A stretch of 19,285 nt of DNA, from contig JASHVQ010000097.1 in assembly GCA_030044485.1 (NCBI GenBank), forward strand, positions 1 to 19,285, written 5' to 3'. Positions 1-8,309 of the stretch are shown piece after piece; the stretch's first letter is position 1; every line of letters begins with the position of its first letter. The position numbers and the translations under genes were made by a program. The notes beneath the pieces are model-generated. The model saw only the letters and a list, made by a program, of their open reading frames with translations, made no database searches and had not been told where the DNA came from. This stretch comes from Methylovirgula sp. (lineage in GTDB: Bacteria > Pseudomonadota > Alphaproteobacteria > Rhizobiales > Beijerinckiaceae).

Positions 1-164
1 GGCCCCATGCCGAGCATGCCGTTCTCGCTTTGCAACTGCACGTCCATGCCGGGAGGGATGTAATTGGAGACGAGAGTCGGGATGCCGATGCCGAGATTGA
101 CGTAATAGCCGTCGCGCAATTCCTTCGCGGCGCGTTCGGCCATCTGTTCGCGTGTCCAGGCCAT
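1..164 (-). CDS. scoB: 3-oxoacid CoA-transferase subunit B, N-terminal part (cut by window edge)
   Basis: This is the first 54 residues of the beta subunit of succinyl-CoA:3-ketoacid (or acetoacetate) CoA-transferase, which moves CoA between succinyl-CoA or acetyl-CoA and acetoacetate. The visible part has the family's opening (residues 1-30, ending in the glycine-rich NLGIGIPT) and the SENGM motif at residues 46-50. E47 of that motif corresponds to the catalytic glutamate that forms the CoA thioester in the family. The ATG at 164-162 follows a purine-rich GGGAGAAGAGG ribosome-binding stretch. It starts 11 bases after the end of scoA, so the two subunits are surely one operon. The rest lies left of the window. 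Acetoacetate, 3-oxoadipate and butyrate-acetoacetate transferases share this fold, so the exact substrate is inferred. Confidence 0.93.
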   Translation of the reverse strand, partial: MAWTREQMAERAAKELRDGYYVNLGIGIPTLVSNYIPPGMDVQLQSENGMLGMG

Positions 165-175
165 CCTCTTCTCCC

Positions 176-883
176 TCAGGCGGCGACGCGGGCACGCGTC
201 GTGCGCTTCTCGATCGGCTTCGGCGGATTGGGCGCATGCACGATGCGCTGCACGAAAATGCCCGGCGTATGGATCTGCTCGGCATCGATCTCGCCCGGTT
301 CGAGCAGATGTTCGACCTCGGCGATCGTCAGCTTCGCCGCCGTTGCCATCATCGGATTGAAGTTGCGCGCCGTCTTGCGAAAGACGAGATTGCCCTCGCG
401 ATCGGCCTTGTAGGCGTGAACCAGGGCGATGTCGGCGAAAAGCCCGCGCTCCATCACATAGGTTTCGCCGTCGAATTCGCGCAGCTCCTTGCCGTCGGCG
501 ATGATCGTGCCGACTCCCGTCTTGGTGAAAAAGGCGGGAATACCCGCGCCGCCGGCGCGGATGCGCTCGGCGAGCGTGCCCTGCGGGTTGAATTCGAGCT
601 CGAGTTCGCCGGAAAGATATTGCTCGGCGAAAAGCTTGTTTTCGCCGACATAGGAGGAAACCATCTTCTTGATCTGCCGGGTCTCGAGCAGAATGCCGAG
701 CCCCGCGCCGTCGACGCCGGCGTTGTTGGAAATGACGGTCAGATCCTTGGCGCCGAGCTCGCGGATGGCTTCAATCAAGCTCGTCGGGATGCCGCACAGG
801 CCGAAGCCGCCGGACATCAAAATCATTCCGTCCTTGAGCACGTCCGCCAGCGCGGTTCGCGCATCGGGATAGACTTTGTTCAT
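176..883 (-). CDS. scoA: 3-oxoacid CoA-transferase subunit A
   Basis: This is the complete 235-residue alpha subunit of a class I CoA-transferase, partner of the following subunit B gene. It shows the glycine-rich CoA-binding signature GGFGLCGIP (about residues 25-33), the [12 protein letters not shown] segment (about 52-63) and the [10 protein letters not shown] segment (about 111-120), all typical of SCOT alpha subunits. The length matches the family. Together the subunits activate acetoacetate in ketone-body or polyhydroxybutyrate breakdown, which fits a PHA-associated protein elsewhere in the window. The cytosolic enzyme is a heteromer and the catalytic glutamate is in subunit B. The ATG at 883 is preceded by GAGGCGGCG, a moderate ribosome-binding site. 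The gap to the upstream methyltransferase gene is 85 bases, so co-transcription is possible but not shown. Confidence 0.95.
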   Translation of the reverse strand: MNKVYPDARTALADVLKDGMILMSGGFGLCGIPTSLIEAIRELGAKDLTVISNNAGVDGAGLGILLETRQIKKMVSSYVGENKLFAEQYLSGELELEFNPQGTLAERIRAGGAGIPAFFTKTGVGTIIADGKELREFDGETYVMERGLFADIALVHAYKADREGNLVFRKTARNFNPMMATAAKLTIAEVEHLLEPGEIDAEQIHTPGIFVQRIVHAPNPPKPIEKRTTRARVAA

Positions 884-968
884 CGCCGCCTCATGCCCGG
901 TTGCGTTTTCCTAGGCCGCCCCGTGCGGCAATGCAAGAAGCTCGCCGCAGCGTCACGAATTTGTCGGA

Positions 969-1760
969 TCAGGCCCGGATCGCGACCAGAAAAAGGCGCG
1001 GAAAGCGCAGCAAGACTTTGCCGTCGGCGCATGGCGGATAGGCGCCGGCGATCCGCTCCGTATAGGCGGCAAGGAAGTCTTGCGTCTCGGCGGCGTCGAG
1101 CAAGGCGAGATAAGGCCGAAGCGCCGTCGCCTTCATCCATTCGACGATGGCTGGCGCATCGGCGAGCGCATGCTGATAGATCGTCTGCCAAATGTCGATG
1201 CGCGCGCCAAAGGGGCGCAGTAGATCGTAATAGGCTTGCGGCGCGGCGATCGTCTGTCTCGCGTCTTCGGCGCCCGCGAGCCGCTTCGACCATGCGCCTT
1301 CTTCCGCGATGTCGCGAATGAGAACCTGCGCCGGCTCGGCGAGATTGTCCGGGACTTGGACGGCGAGACAGCCGCCTGACGCAAGCGCCTGCATCAGCGC
1401 GGCGAGAACATGCCGATGATTCGGCACCCACTGAAAGACGGCATTCGAGAACAAAAGATCGGCGCGACGCTGCGGCCGCCAGGTGGCGAGATCGGCCGCC
1501 TCGAAACGCGCGGCGGGCAGGGCGCGGCGCGCCTGCGTCAGCATGTCGGGCGAGGAATCGAGGCCGATGATCTCGGCGCGCGGAAAGCGCTCCGCCAGCA
1601 ACGCCGTCGAATTGCCCGGACCGCAGCCGAGATCATAGACGAGACGCGGATCGGCCAGCGGAACTTGCGCGACAAGATCGCGGCCCGGGCGGGTGCGCTC
1701 GTCGCCATATTTCAGATAAAGCGTCGCGTCCCAGCCGGGGGCTTCAGCTGCGCTTTTCAT
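969..1760 (-). CDS. tam: trans-aconitate 2-methyltransferase-like SAM-dependent methyltransferase
   Basis: This is a 263-residue class I SAM methyltransferase. The opening [20 protein letters not shown] (about residues 10-29), motif [13 protein letters not shown] (41-52), the acidic GLDSSPDML segment (66-74) and [11 protein letters not shown] (105-115) are the pattern of trans-aconitate methyltransferase (Tam). Tam methylates trans-aconitate, an inhibitor of aconitase formed spontaneously from cis-aconitate. The start at 1760 is chosen because GAGGAG lies at good spacing and homology begins there. An upstream in-frame extension to 1853 is arginine-rich and unlike the family. The gene is divergent from the P-type ATPase across about 150 bases. 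Substrate assignment rests on family resemblance; related enzymes may use other small acids. Confidence 0.85.
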   Translation of the reverse strand: MKSAAEAPGWDATLYLKYGDERTRPGRDLVAQVPLADPRLVYDLGCGPGNSTALLAERFPRAEIIGLDSSPDMLTQARRALPAARFEAADLATWRPQRRADLLFSNAVFQWVPNHRHVLAALMQALASGGCLAVQVPDNLAEPAQVLIRDIAEEGAWSKRLAGAEDARQTIAAPQAYYDLLRPFGARIDIWQTIYQHALADAPAIVEWMKATALRPYLALLDAAETQDFLAAYTERIAGAYPPCADGKVLLRFPRLFLVAIRA

Positions 1761-1911
1761 TCGGGCTCCTCGCGGACAAGACCGGCGGCGCGATCGCACT
1801 GCGCCGCCGCGGTCCGTCGTCCGATGCCGATTTGCCATCGGGCCTTGCGCCACGCGGCGCGCTGCACGATCTAAAGCCGGTGCGCCGATTAAATCCGGGA
1901 TTGACGCCTGC

Positions 1912-4245
1912 GTGGTTGAACATCGTCATCATGCTGCGGCCGATATGGCCGGTGGGAAGGCCCGCGATCCGGTCTGCGGGATGAACGTCGATGCGGCGAC
2001 GGCCGAATATCATAGCGAACATGACGGGGCGACCTATCATTTCTGCTGCGCCGGCTGCCAGGCCAAGTTCCGCGCCGAGCCGGGCAAATATTTGGCCGAA
2101 GCCGCGCCAGAACCCAGGGTGCCCGAGCAGGCTTACGACGTCATCTACACCTGCCCGATGCATCCGCAGATCCGGCAGACCGGGCCGGGCAATTGTCCGA
2201 TCTGCGGCATGGCCTTGGAGCCGGCCGGCGTCCCCGAAGCCGGCGCGCCCAATCCCGAATTGACCGATATGACGCGGCGCTTCTCAATTTGCGCCGCGCT
2301 TGCCCTGCCGCTCGTCGTCCTCGACATGGGCGGACATGTTCTGGGGCTCGATCGCTTCGTTGCGCCGCAAGTCGCCGTCTGGATCGAGTTCGTGCTCGCG
2401 ACGCCCGTCGTGCTCTGGGGCGGCGCGCCCTTTTTCGCGCGCGGCGCGGCCTCGCTGCGCAACCGGGCGCTCAACATGTTCAGCCTGATTTCGCTCGGCG
2501 TCGGCGCGTCCTATCTCTACAGCCTTGCGGCGACTTTCGCCCCCGGACTCTTTCCGGCCGCCTTGCGCGAGCATGGCATAATCCCGGTCTATTACGAAGC
2601 CGCCGCCGTCATCACGGTTCTCGTTCTGCTCGGACAGGTTTTGGAACTGCGGGCGCGCGAGAAAACCGGCGGCGCCATTCGCGCCCTGCTCGATCTTGCG
2701 CCGCAGACGGCGCGGCGCATAAGCGCCGACGGCGGCGAGGCGGATGTGGGGCTCGATGGCGTGAAGATCGGCGACCGCCTGCGCATCCGCCCCGGCGACC
2801 GCATACCGGTCGATGGAATCGTTCTCGAAGGCAAAAGCGCGGTCGACGAATCCATGGTCACGGGCGAGTCCATGCCGGTCGAGAAAGGCGCCGGCGCCAA
2901 GCTGATCGGCGGTACGATCAACGGCAGCGGCAGCCTCGTCATGCGTGCCGAAAAAGTCGGCGCCGACACGATGCTGGCGCGCATCGTCGCCATGGTGGCC
3001 GAAGCGCAGCGCAGCCGCGCGCCGATCCAGCGCCTCGCAGATCTCGTCTCGGCCTGGTTTGTGCCGGCGGTGATTCTCGTCGCCGTCGCGGCCTTCGCCG
3101 TCTGGATGACGTTGGGGCCGCCGCCGGCCTTAGCCTACGCGCTCGTCGCCGCCGTCTCGGTCCTCATTATCGCCTGCCCCTGCGCGCTCGGACTTGCCAC
3201 GCCCATGTCGATCATGGTCGGCGTCGGCAAAGGCGCGACGGCCGGCGTTCTCATCAAGAATGCCGAGGCTCTGGAGCGACTGGAGAAGGTCGATACGCTC
3301 GTCGTCGACAAGACCGGCACGCTCACTGAAGGAAAGCCGCGCCTCATATCGGTCGTGCCGAGCCAAGGATTCGACGAGGCCAGGGTGCTGGGCCTCGCTG
3401 CCAGCCTCGAACGCGGCAGCGAACATCCGCTGGGAGCGGCGATCCTTTCCGCCGCGCAGGCGCGCGGCATCGCGCTGGAACGCGTGGACGATTTCCGGGC
3501 GATCACCGGCAAAGGAATCGTCGGCACGCTCGCCGCCGGCCGCGCGGCGGTCGGCAATGGAGAGCTGCTGCGCGAGCTCGGCATCTCCGAGGCAGGGCTA
3601 GCGGCGCGCGCCGAGGCGCTGCGGCGCGACGCTGCGACCGTCATGTTCGTTGCTTCCGGCGAAAAGCTCGCCGGCGCCATCGCGGTCGCCGATCCGCTCA
3701 AGGCGACGACGAAAGCCGCGCTCGCAAAGCTGCGCGAGGACGGCATCGAGATCGTGATGCTGACCGGCGACAATCGCGCCACAGCCGAAGCGGTCGGCGC
3801 CCAGCTCGGCATTTCCGAAATCGAGGCCGAAGTTCTACCCGAGCGCAAGAACGCCGTCGTCCGGCGCCTGAGAAGCGCCGGCCGTATCGTCGCCATGGCC
3901 GGCGACGGCGTCAACGATGCTCCGGCGCTGGCCGAGGCCGATGTCGGCATAGCCATGGGCACCGGCGCGGATGTCGCCATGGAAAGCGCCGGCGTCACGC
4001 TCGTCAAAGGCGATCTTGCCGGTATCGCCCGCGCCCGCGCCCTCTCGCAAGCGACGATGCGCAACATCCGCGAGAATCTCGCGCTGGCCTTCGTCTACAA
4101 TGCGCTCGGCATTCCGCTCGCCGCGGGCGCGCTTTATCCGGCGTTCGGCCTTCTCTTGAACCCGATCGTCGCGGCGGCGGCGATGAGCCTCAGCTCGGTC
4201 TCGGTCATCGGCAATTCGCTGCGCCTGCGGATGCTGCGGTTGTAA
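1912..4245 (+). CDS. copA: Copper/silver-type heavy-metal P1B-ATPase with YHS and heavy-metal-binding N-terminal domains
   Basis: This is a 777-residue membrane ATPase that exports a soft metal, probably Cu(I) or Ag(I), from the cytoplasm. The N-terminus carries a YHS domain (DPVCGM at 19-24, FCCAGC at 44-49) and then a heavy-metal-binding domain (YTCPMHPQI at 79-87, CPICGM at 95-100) in place of the usual HMA (GMxCxxC) domain. The core has the actuator TGES (317-320), the transport motif CPC (422-424), the phosphorylation site DKTGT (466-470, D466), the SEHPLG nucleotide-binding motif (503-508), GDGVNDAP (664-671), the YN pair (729-730) and MSLSSVSV (758-765). CPC with YN and MSLSS indicates the P1B-1 (Cu+/Ag+) class. 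The start is a GTG at 1912 giving a His-rich leader; an ATG at 1945, just before the YHS domain, is an alternative, and neither has a strong ribosome-binding site. No metalloregulator or copper chaperone lies beside it. Confidence 0.95.
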   Translation: MVEHRHHAAADMAGGKARDPVCGMNVDAATAEYHSEHDGATYHFCCAGCQAKFRAEPGKYLAEAAPEPRVPEQAYDVIYTCPMHPQIRQTGPGNCPICGMALEPAGVPEAGAPNPELTDMTRRFSICAALALPLVVLDMGGHVLGLDRFVAPQVAVWIEFVLATPVVLWGGAPFFARGAASLRNRALNMFSLISLGVGASYLYSLAATFAPGLFPAALREHGIIPVYYEAAAVITVLVLLGQVLELRAREKTGGAIRALLDLAPQTARRISADGGEADVGLDGVKIGDRLRIRPGDRIPVDGIVLEGKSAVDESMVTGESMPVEKGAGAKLIGGTINGSGSLVMRAEKVGADTMLARIVAMVAEAQRSRAPIQRLADLVSAWFVPAVILVAVAAFAVWMTLGPPPALAYALVAAVSVLIIACPCALGLATPMSIMVGVGKGATAGVLIKNAEALERLEKVDTLVVDKTGTLTEGKPRLISVVPSQGFDEARVLGLAASLERGSEHPLGAAILSAAQARGIALERVDDFRAITGKGIVGTLAAGRAAVGNGELLRELGISEAGLAARAEALRRDAATVMFVASGEKLAGAIAVADPLKATTKAALAKLREDGIEIVMLTGDNRATAEAVGAQLGISEIEAEVLPERKNAVVRRLRSAGRIVAMAGDGVNDAPALAEADVGIAMGTGADVAMESAGVTLVKGDLAGIARARALSQATMRNIRENLALAFVYNALGIPLAAGALYPAFGLLLNPIVAAAAMSLSSVSVIGNSLRLRMLRL

Positions 4246-4270
4246 GCGCCGCTTCGATCCGCGAAGGCGC
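4246..4270 (+). terminator. Stem-loop directly after the P-type ATPase stop codon
   Basis: GCGCC/GGCGC arms pair, followed inward by TTCG/CGAA after a two-base bulge, around a five-base loop, starting on the base after the TAA. There is no following T-run, so it is a weak intrinsic terminator at best. It could instead be a 3'-end stabiliser between the convergent ATPase and kinase genes. Confidence 0.3.
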
Positions 4271-4338
4271 CCCTCCGGGACCGAGACTCGTCCGAAGCCG
4301 GGGAATTGGGGCTTTGAGTCGGAATCGACGGCTGTTTG

Positions 4339-6072
4339 TCAGGCCGACGCCGGGGCGCCGGTCTTTTCGCGAATGACCGCGCTGGCGGGTACGTCGAGTT
4401 CCCAACAGACGCCGTCCGGCGCGAAGATCGCCTTCGAATGGCCGCCCAGCGCCTGTCCGGCGATACGGTCCATCACCATTCGCCCGAAGCCTTTGTGGGC
4501 GGGCAGAACGACCGGCGGTCCGCTCTGCTCCTTCCAGCGCATCTGCATGCGCCGTTGGTTGGCTCCGTCGATGACGACCGTCCAGGAGACGGTGACCGTG
4601 CCGCCCTCGACTGAAAGCGCGCCGAATTTCGCGGCATTGGTCGAGAGCTCGTGCAGGGCAATGCCGATGTTCTGCGCCGCTTCCGGGAGCAAGACGAGAT
4701 CCGTTCCTTCGAGATGGATGCGCTTGTCGAAGAGTTCGTCGTAGTGCTGCAACTGCGAGCGGATGAGCTGGACGAGCGACGCGCCGGCCCAGTCGTCGCT
4801 CAACAGTAAATCGTGCGAGCCGGCAAGCCCGCTCAAGCGTTCGCTAAAACGCGCCACGAATTCTTCGGAGGTCGTATGCGGCGACAAAGATTGCCGCGCC
4901 ATGGCCTGGATCACGGCAAGCAGGTTTTTGGAGCGATGCGTCAGCTCGCGCATCAGGAAGCGCACATGCTCTTCGCGCTGCTTCTGCGCCGAGACGTCGC
5001 GGATAATGAACGAGCCGCCGAAATGGTTGCCGTCGGTTTGGCGCATCGGCGCGCCGCGAATCCACACGTCGATGATATTGCCGTTTTTGTGTTGGCGTTG
5101 CGTCTGGTATTCGATGGCCTCGCCCTTGGAGAGACGCTCGATCATCGCGGTGCGTTCGGAAACGAGGCCGGGCGGTACGAAGAAGTCGCCTTTGCGCCCC
5201 AGCACTTCGTATGCGGCAAAGCCGAACAATTGCTCGGCCCCGTAATTCCAGGTGCGGATTCTGTCGCTCGGATCGATGCTGACAATGGCGTCGATGGAGG
5301 AGGCCACGATGGCCGCAAGCTGCGCATTGCGCGACTCGGAATTCTTGTGCTCGGTAATATCCGTGCACAGGCACAGGATTCGCTCGATGCGTCCAGTCAC
5401 GCCTTCGATGAAGCTGCCGCGTGCGCTGACCCAGACCACGCTCTCGTCGGCGCGCCTTATCCGAAAATCGCGCTCGAACTTGCCGCCGTCGCGCAGCATG
5501 CGCCGATATTCTTCGAGCAGCGCCGCCTTGTCGTCCTCATGGACGCTGTCCAAGAGCGAATCGAATCGCAGTCCCTTTTCGCCGCTTTCGGGGAGCTGAA
5601 AAAGCTCGGCGAATTCCTTCGTCCAGGAGGCGCGTCCCGTGGTCAGGTCGCAATCGGCGACCGCCAAGGCGCCGGCTTCCTGAACAAGCCCAAGGCGCGC
5701 CTCGGATTGTCGCAGCGCGGCGCGCGAGGCATGCAGGGCGCTCAGAGTGCGGACGAGCGCGACGAGTTGGCCGCGCGAGAAGGGCTCGACAAGCAAGGCC
5801 TCGGCCTCGGTTCCATCCGAAATTTCGGCGTCGTCGGCGCTGGCGAGGCGCAAAATAGGCAGGGTGGGGTCGCGGGCGCGAAGCGCCGCTATGGCATCCG
5901 GGTCGGAGCTCGCGTCGAGGATGACGAGATCGAAAGCCTCGCCCGCCAGCGATTTCGCGCCGGCCGCGGCCGAAGTCACGAAGCTCGGCTTGAGGCCCGC
6001 CTCCTCCAAGAGCCGCAGACCTGCACTGCGAGGATCGCGGGAGATCACCAGAAGCTTGGCAGTCATGTGCAT
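4339..6072 (-). CDS. HWE-family sensor histidine kinase with degenerate receiver and two PAS domains
   Basis: This 577-residue kinase has no obvious membrane segment and is probably cytosolic. Residues about 5-115 look like a response-regulator receiver: VILDAS places an aspartate at position 53, but the N-terminal acidic pair is only SRD, and the conserved lysine before PF is glutamate (VEPF, 95-98). Two PAS domains follow (about 122-245 and 250-367), the second with NYGAEQLFGF and the FIIRDVSAQK end. The kinase core has LTHRSKN with phospho-acceptor H379, ALHELSTNAAKFGALS (472-487, N box), RWKE (W513, E515) and GFGRMVMDRI (528-537). These are hallmarks of the HWE/HisKA_2 group common in alphaproteobacteria. 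The ATG at 6072 was chosen; an ATG at 6066 or a TTG at 6081 is also possible and no clear ribosome-binding site decides. No response regulator is adjacent. The signal is unknown; PAS domains of this group can bind flavin, haem or nothing. Confidence 0.92.
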   Translation of the reverse strand: MHMTAKLLVISRDPRSAGLRLLEEAGLKPSFVTSAAAGAKSLAGEAFDLVILDASSDPDAIAALRARDPTLPILRLASADDAEISDGTEAEALLVEPFSRGQLVALVRTLSALHASRAALRQSEARLGLVQEAGALAVADCDLTTGRASWTKEFAELFQLPESGEKGLRFDSLLDSVHEDDKAALLEEYRRMLRDGGKFERDFRIRRADESVVWVSARGSFIEGVTGRIERILCLCTDITEHKNSESRNAQLAAIVASSIDAIVSIDPSDRIRTWNYGAEQLFGFAAYEVLGRKGDFFVPPGLVSERTAMIERLSKGEAIEYQTQRQHKNGNIIDVWIRGAPMRQTDGNHFGGSFIIRDVSAQKQREEHVRFLMRELTHRSKNLLAVIQAMARQSLSPHTTSEEFVARFSERLSGLAGSHDLLLSDDWAGASLVQLIRSQLQHYDELFDKRIHLEGTDLVLLPEAAQNIGIALHELSTNAAKFGALSVEGGTVTVSWTVVIDGANQRRMQMRWKEQSGPPVVLPAHKGFGRMVMDRIAGQALGGHSKAIFAPDGVCWELDVPASAVIREKTGAPASA

Positions 6073-6157
6073 CGAACGCAACCCCGCCGGCCCGGCATTC
6101 TCTGCCGTCCGGCGCTATGCCTATGCTGCGGGCCGCTCTTCGTTCCCGGCCGACCCG

Positions 6158-6183
6158 CACATAGCCGACATCGCCTCACATAG
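6158..6183. repeat. Pair of CACATAG direct repeats in the kinase-moeB gap
   Basis: CACATAG occurs at 6158-6164 and again at 6177-6183, 19 bases apart start to start. The reverse-complement core CTATG occurs at 6115, 6121 and 6203. The repeats lie about 85-110 bases upstream of the kinase start, in the 248-base gap that otherwise holds no gene. They could be operator half-sites on adjacent faces of the helix. This is weak evidence, as motifs of this size can recur by chance. Confidence 0.25.
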
Positions 6184-6320
6184 GGCCTGTAGCAAAGCGG
6201 GTCTATGTTCCTCAAATCAATTCGACAGTTTTCAAGAGCTTAGCTCCAGCGGCTCGCATCTTGAGCGCGGCGCTTGAGCACAAGCCAAGAGGGGTGATCC
6301 GCAACCTTAAGTCCGCTGAC

Positions 6321-7124
6321 TTATAGCCTTGGTTCTGCTGCCGCTATTGCGGCCCCGTTCAAGGGATTCGCCGCATCCCATCCATAAGCCACGTAATGGA
6401 AGCGCAAGCTGAGCGCGTCGATCAGCAGCAGACGGCCGATGAGACCCTCGCCGAAGCCGACGATCTCGCGAACGACTTCAAGTGCCATCAGCGCGCCAAG
6501 CATGCCGGCCAGCGCGCCGAGCACGCCGCTCTCGGCGCAATCCGGCACGGCGCCTTGCGGCGGCGGTTCGGGGAAGAGGCAGCGATAGGTCGGATTGGGC
6601 GTGCCGAGCGGCGTTTTCTCGAAAGGCCGCAGCGTGGTGAGCGATCCGTCAAAAGCGCCGATCGCGGCGGTTACCAAGGGCCGGCGCTCGTAAAAGCAGG
6701 CGTCGGAGACGGCATAGCGCGTCGGGAAATTGTCCGATCCGTCGGCGACGAAATCCCAACCGGCGACGAGTCCGCGCGCGTTCGCGGCGTTGACACGCAG
6801 CGCGATTGCCGTGACCTTCACATTCGGGTTGAGACGCGTCACGGCTTCCGCCGCGCAATCGACTTTCGGACGGCCGACGTCCTCCGTCGTAAACAGAACC
6901 TGCCGCTGCAGATTGGAGAGCGACACGCGGTCGTCATCGACGATGCCCAATTCGCCGACCCCGGCGGCGGCGAGATATTGGATCAAAGGCGCGCCGAGCC
7001 CGCCCGCGCCGATTACCAGAACGCGCGCGGCTTTCAGCTTCTGCTGGCCGGGGCCGCCGACGTGGCGCAGCACGAGATGGCGCGCATAGCGTTCGACTTC
7101 TTCGGGCGAAAACATGCCGCCCAT
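6321..7124 (-). CDS. moeB: Molybdopterin-synthase adenylyltransferase MoeB (ThiF/HesA family)
   Basis: This is a 267-residue E1-like enzyme that adenylates the C-terminal glycine of MoaD, or a similar sulfur carrier, for molybdenum cofactor synthesis. It has the RYARHLVLR opening (12-20), the ATP-binding GAGGLGAP (39-46), the IVDDDRVSLSNLQRQ strand-helix (61-75), the substrate-binding GSDNFPTRY (129-137) and the GVLGAL segment (200-205). There is no C-terminal rhodanese domain. The zinc-binding cysteines of E. coli MoeB are largely missing: C182 remains in YRCLFP, but the partner cysteine and the C-terminal CxxC pair are absent (the tail reads WDAANPLNG). C196 aligns with the conserved mobile cysteine. 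ATG 7124 was chosen; ATG 7115 (MFSPEE) is equally plausible. It lies 30 bases after ruvA, probably as the last gene of the ruvC-ruvA operon. ThiF for thiamine synthesis is the alternative role. Confidence 0.88.
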   Translation of the reverse strand: MGGMFSPEEVERYARHLVLRHVGGPGQQKLKAARVLVIGAGGLGAPLIQYLAAAGVGELGIVDDDRVSLSNLQRQVLFTTEDVGRPKVDCAAEAVTRLNPNVKVTAIALRVNAANARGLVAGWDFVADGSDNFPTRYAVSDACFYERRPLVTAAIGAFDGSLTTLRPFEKTPLGTPNPTYRCLFPEPPPQGAVPDCAESGVLGALAGMLGALMALEVVREIVGFGEGLIGRLLLIDALSLRFHYVAYGWDAANPLNGAAIAAAEPRL

Positions 7125-7154
7125 CTAATACCGATGCGCGCGAAAATCGAATCC

Positions 7155-7742
7155 CTAGCGCGCCAACTCCCGCAGACCGCTGCGGATCAGCGCCGCGGCC
7201 TCGGCCTCTTCGCCGAGCGCGGCGCGCGAAGTTGCGACGGCGTTCGCGGCCTGAGGGCGGCTATAGCCAAGCCCGACCAGCGCGGCGATGGCGTCTTCGA
7301 CGGCGGGCATGTCGCGGGTCGGCGCCGCGCTCGGCGAAGAGGCGGCGGCGGCCTTGTCCTTGAGTTCGGCGACGAGCCGTTGCGCAAGCCTTGGGCCGAC
7401 GCCGGGGGCGCGCGAAATCGCCGCCTTGTCCTGCCCGGCAACGGCCGAAACGAGCTCGGCAACGTCGAGCGCGCCAAGAATGGCGAGCGCCAGCTTCGCG
7501 CCGACGCCTTGCACGGTCTGCAAAAGCCGGAACCAGTCGCGTTCCGCGTTGCTCGCGAAGCCGTAAAGGCGGATCGAATCTTCGCGCACCTGCGTTTCGA
7601 TGGCGAGCGAGATTTCGCCGGAGCGCGGCAAACTCTGCAGCGTGCGCGGCGAACACTGCACGACGTAGCCGACGCCATGCACGTCAAGGACAATGAAATC
7701 CTCGCCTATCGAATCGAGCTTTCCTGTGAGCTTGCCGATCAT
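7155..7742 (-). CDS. ruvA: Holliday junction branch-migration protein RuvA
   Basis: This is a 195-residue protein of normal RuvA length. RuvA tetramers bind four-way junctions and load the RuvB motor during recombinational repair. The N-terminal OB-fold domain begins MIGKLTGKL and contains [10 protein letters not shown] (21-30). Two helix-hairpin-helix motifs follow, [12 protein letters not shown] (78-89) and [11 protein letters not shown] (113-123). A flexible Ala/Ser/Pro linker (about 131-146) leads to the C-terminal domain III that contacts RuvB (about 147-195, with [11 protein letters not shown]). The ATG at 7742 overlaps the ruvC stop as ATGA, showing translational coupling; an in-frame upstream extension to 7838 would lie inside ruvC. 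No ruvB follows: the next gene is moeB. Confidence 0.96.
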   Translation of the reverse strand: MIGKLTGKLDSIGEDFIVLDVHGVGYVVQCSPRTLQSLPRSGEISLAIETQVREDSIRLYGFASNAERDWFRLLQTVQGVGAKLALAILGALDVAELVSAVAGQDKAAISRAPGVGPRLAQRLVAELKDKAAAASSPSAAPTRDMPAVEDAIAALVGLGYSRPQAANAVATSRAALGEEAEAAALIRSGLRELAR

Positions 7743-8248
7743 GCGCTGCGCGCCGCCCTCGTCGTGCAATAGCGTGCGTGCGTGATCGCAACCGCCAGCG
7801 CGTCTGCTGCGTCCGCGGAAAAACCGCGCGCCGCGCATTTGGGAAGCAGGACTTTCACCATCATGGCGATCTGCGTCTTCTCGGCATGCCCCGTGCCGGT
7901 CAGCGTCTTCTTGATGAGATTGGCGGCATATTCGGCGACGGGCAGGCCGGCCAGCGCCGGCACGACGAGCGCGATACCGCGCGCCTGGCCCAATTTCAGC
8001 GCCGATTGCGGATCGCGGTTGACGAAAGTCTCTTCGACCGCGGCTTCATCCGGCGTGAATTCGGCGACGATGCGCGACAGCCCTTGATGCAGATCGCGCA
8101 GGCGGGCGCCGAGCAACGTCGCGCCTTTCGATGAAACCGTGCCGCTTGCGACGTAGGAAAGATGCGAGCCGCAAAGATCGACGATTCCCCAGCCCATGTT
8201 GCGCAAGCCAGGGTCGATGCCGAGGATGCGAATCGCGGCGCGAGCCAT
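7739..8248 (-). CDS. ruvC: Holliday junction resolvase RuvC
   Basis: This is a 169-residue endonuclease that cuts Holliday junctions symmetrically within a RuvABC complex. The catalytic acidic residues are present in order: D12 in ILGIDPG, E72 in [10 protein letters not shown], and D146 and D149 in the [12 protein letters not shown] helix. The junction-contacting segment around [10 protein letters not shown] (117-126) is also recognisable. The ATG at 8248 begins [14 protein letters not shown]; a longer form to 8284 adds a charged leader not expected for the family. It sits 61 bases downstream of dnaA on the same strand and overlaps ruvA by four bases. Confidence 0.96.
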   Translation of the reverse strand: MARAAIRILGIDPGLRNMGWGIVDLCGSHLSYVASGTVSSKGATLLGARLRDLHQGLSRIVAEFTPDEAAVEETFVNRDPQSALKLGQARGIALVVPALAGLPVAEYAANLIKKTLTGTGHAEKTQIAMMVKVLLPKCAARGFSADAADALAVAITHARYCTTRAARSA

Positions 8249-8279
8249 GCTCCGCTCATAGCTCCTTTCGCGGCCTTTG

Positions 8280-8303
8280 CCCACGCCTCGGGAAAGGCGC
8301 GGG
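8280..8303 (-). terminator. Stem-loop between dnaA and ruvC
   Basis: On the minus strand the RNA can form a nine-pair stem, CCCGCGCCU with AGGCGUGGG, around a six-base loop. It begins six bases after the dnaA stop codon. One pair is a G-U wobble that would be a mismatch on the plus strand, which favours a role in minus-strand RNA. There is no U-run after it, so it may be a partial terminator or an RNA-stabilising element separating dnaA from ruvC expression. Confidence 0.35.
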
Positions 8304-8309
8304 CCGCTT

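Noticed and set aside
152..1321. Long plus-strand open frame (389 codons) across scoA and the methyltransferase gene
   Set aside because: It is antisense to two well-recognised genes, Arg/Ala-rich, and similar to no family I know. High GC makes long antisense frames common.
1820..1839. CCGATG/CATCGG inverted repeat as a metalloregulator operator upstream of the copper ATPase
   Set aside because: Short arms, no resemblance to the CueR or CsoR dyads I know, and position well upstream of the start.
2193..3329. Second plus-strand frame of 378 codons inside the P-type ATPase
   Set aside because: Extremely Arg-rich out-of-frame shadow of copA with no domain.
4813..6183. Plus-strand 456-codon open frame antisense to the histidine kinase
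   Set aside because: The minus strand shows unmistakable PAS and HWE motifs; the antisense frame shows none.
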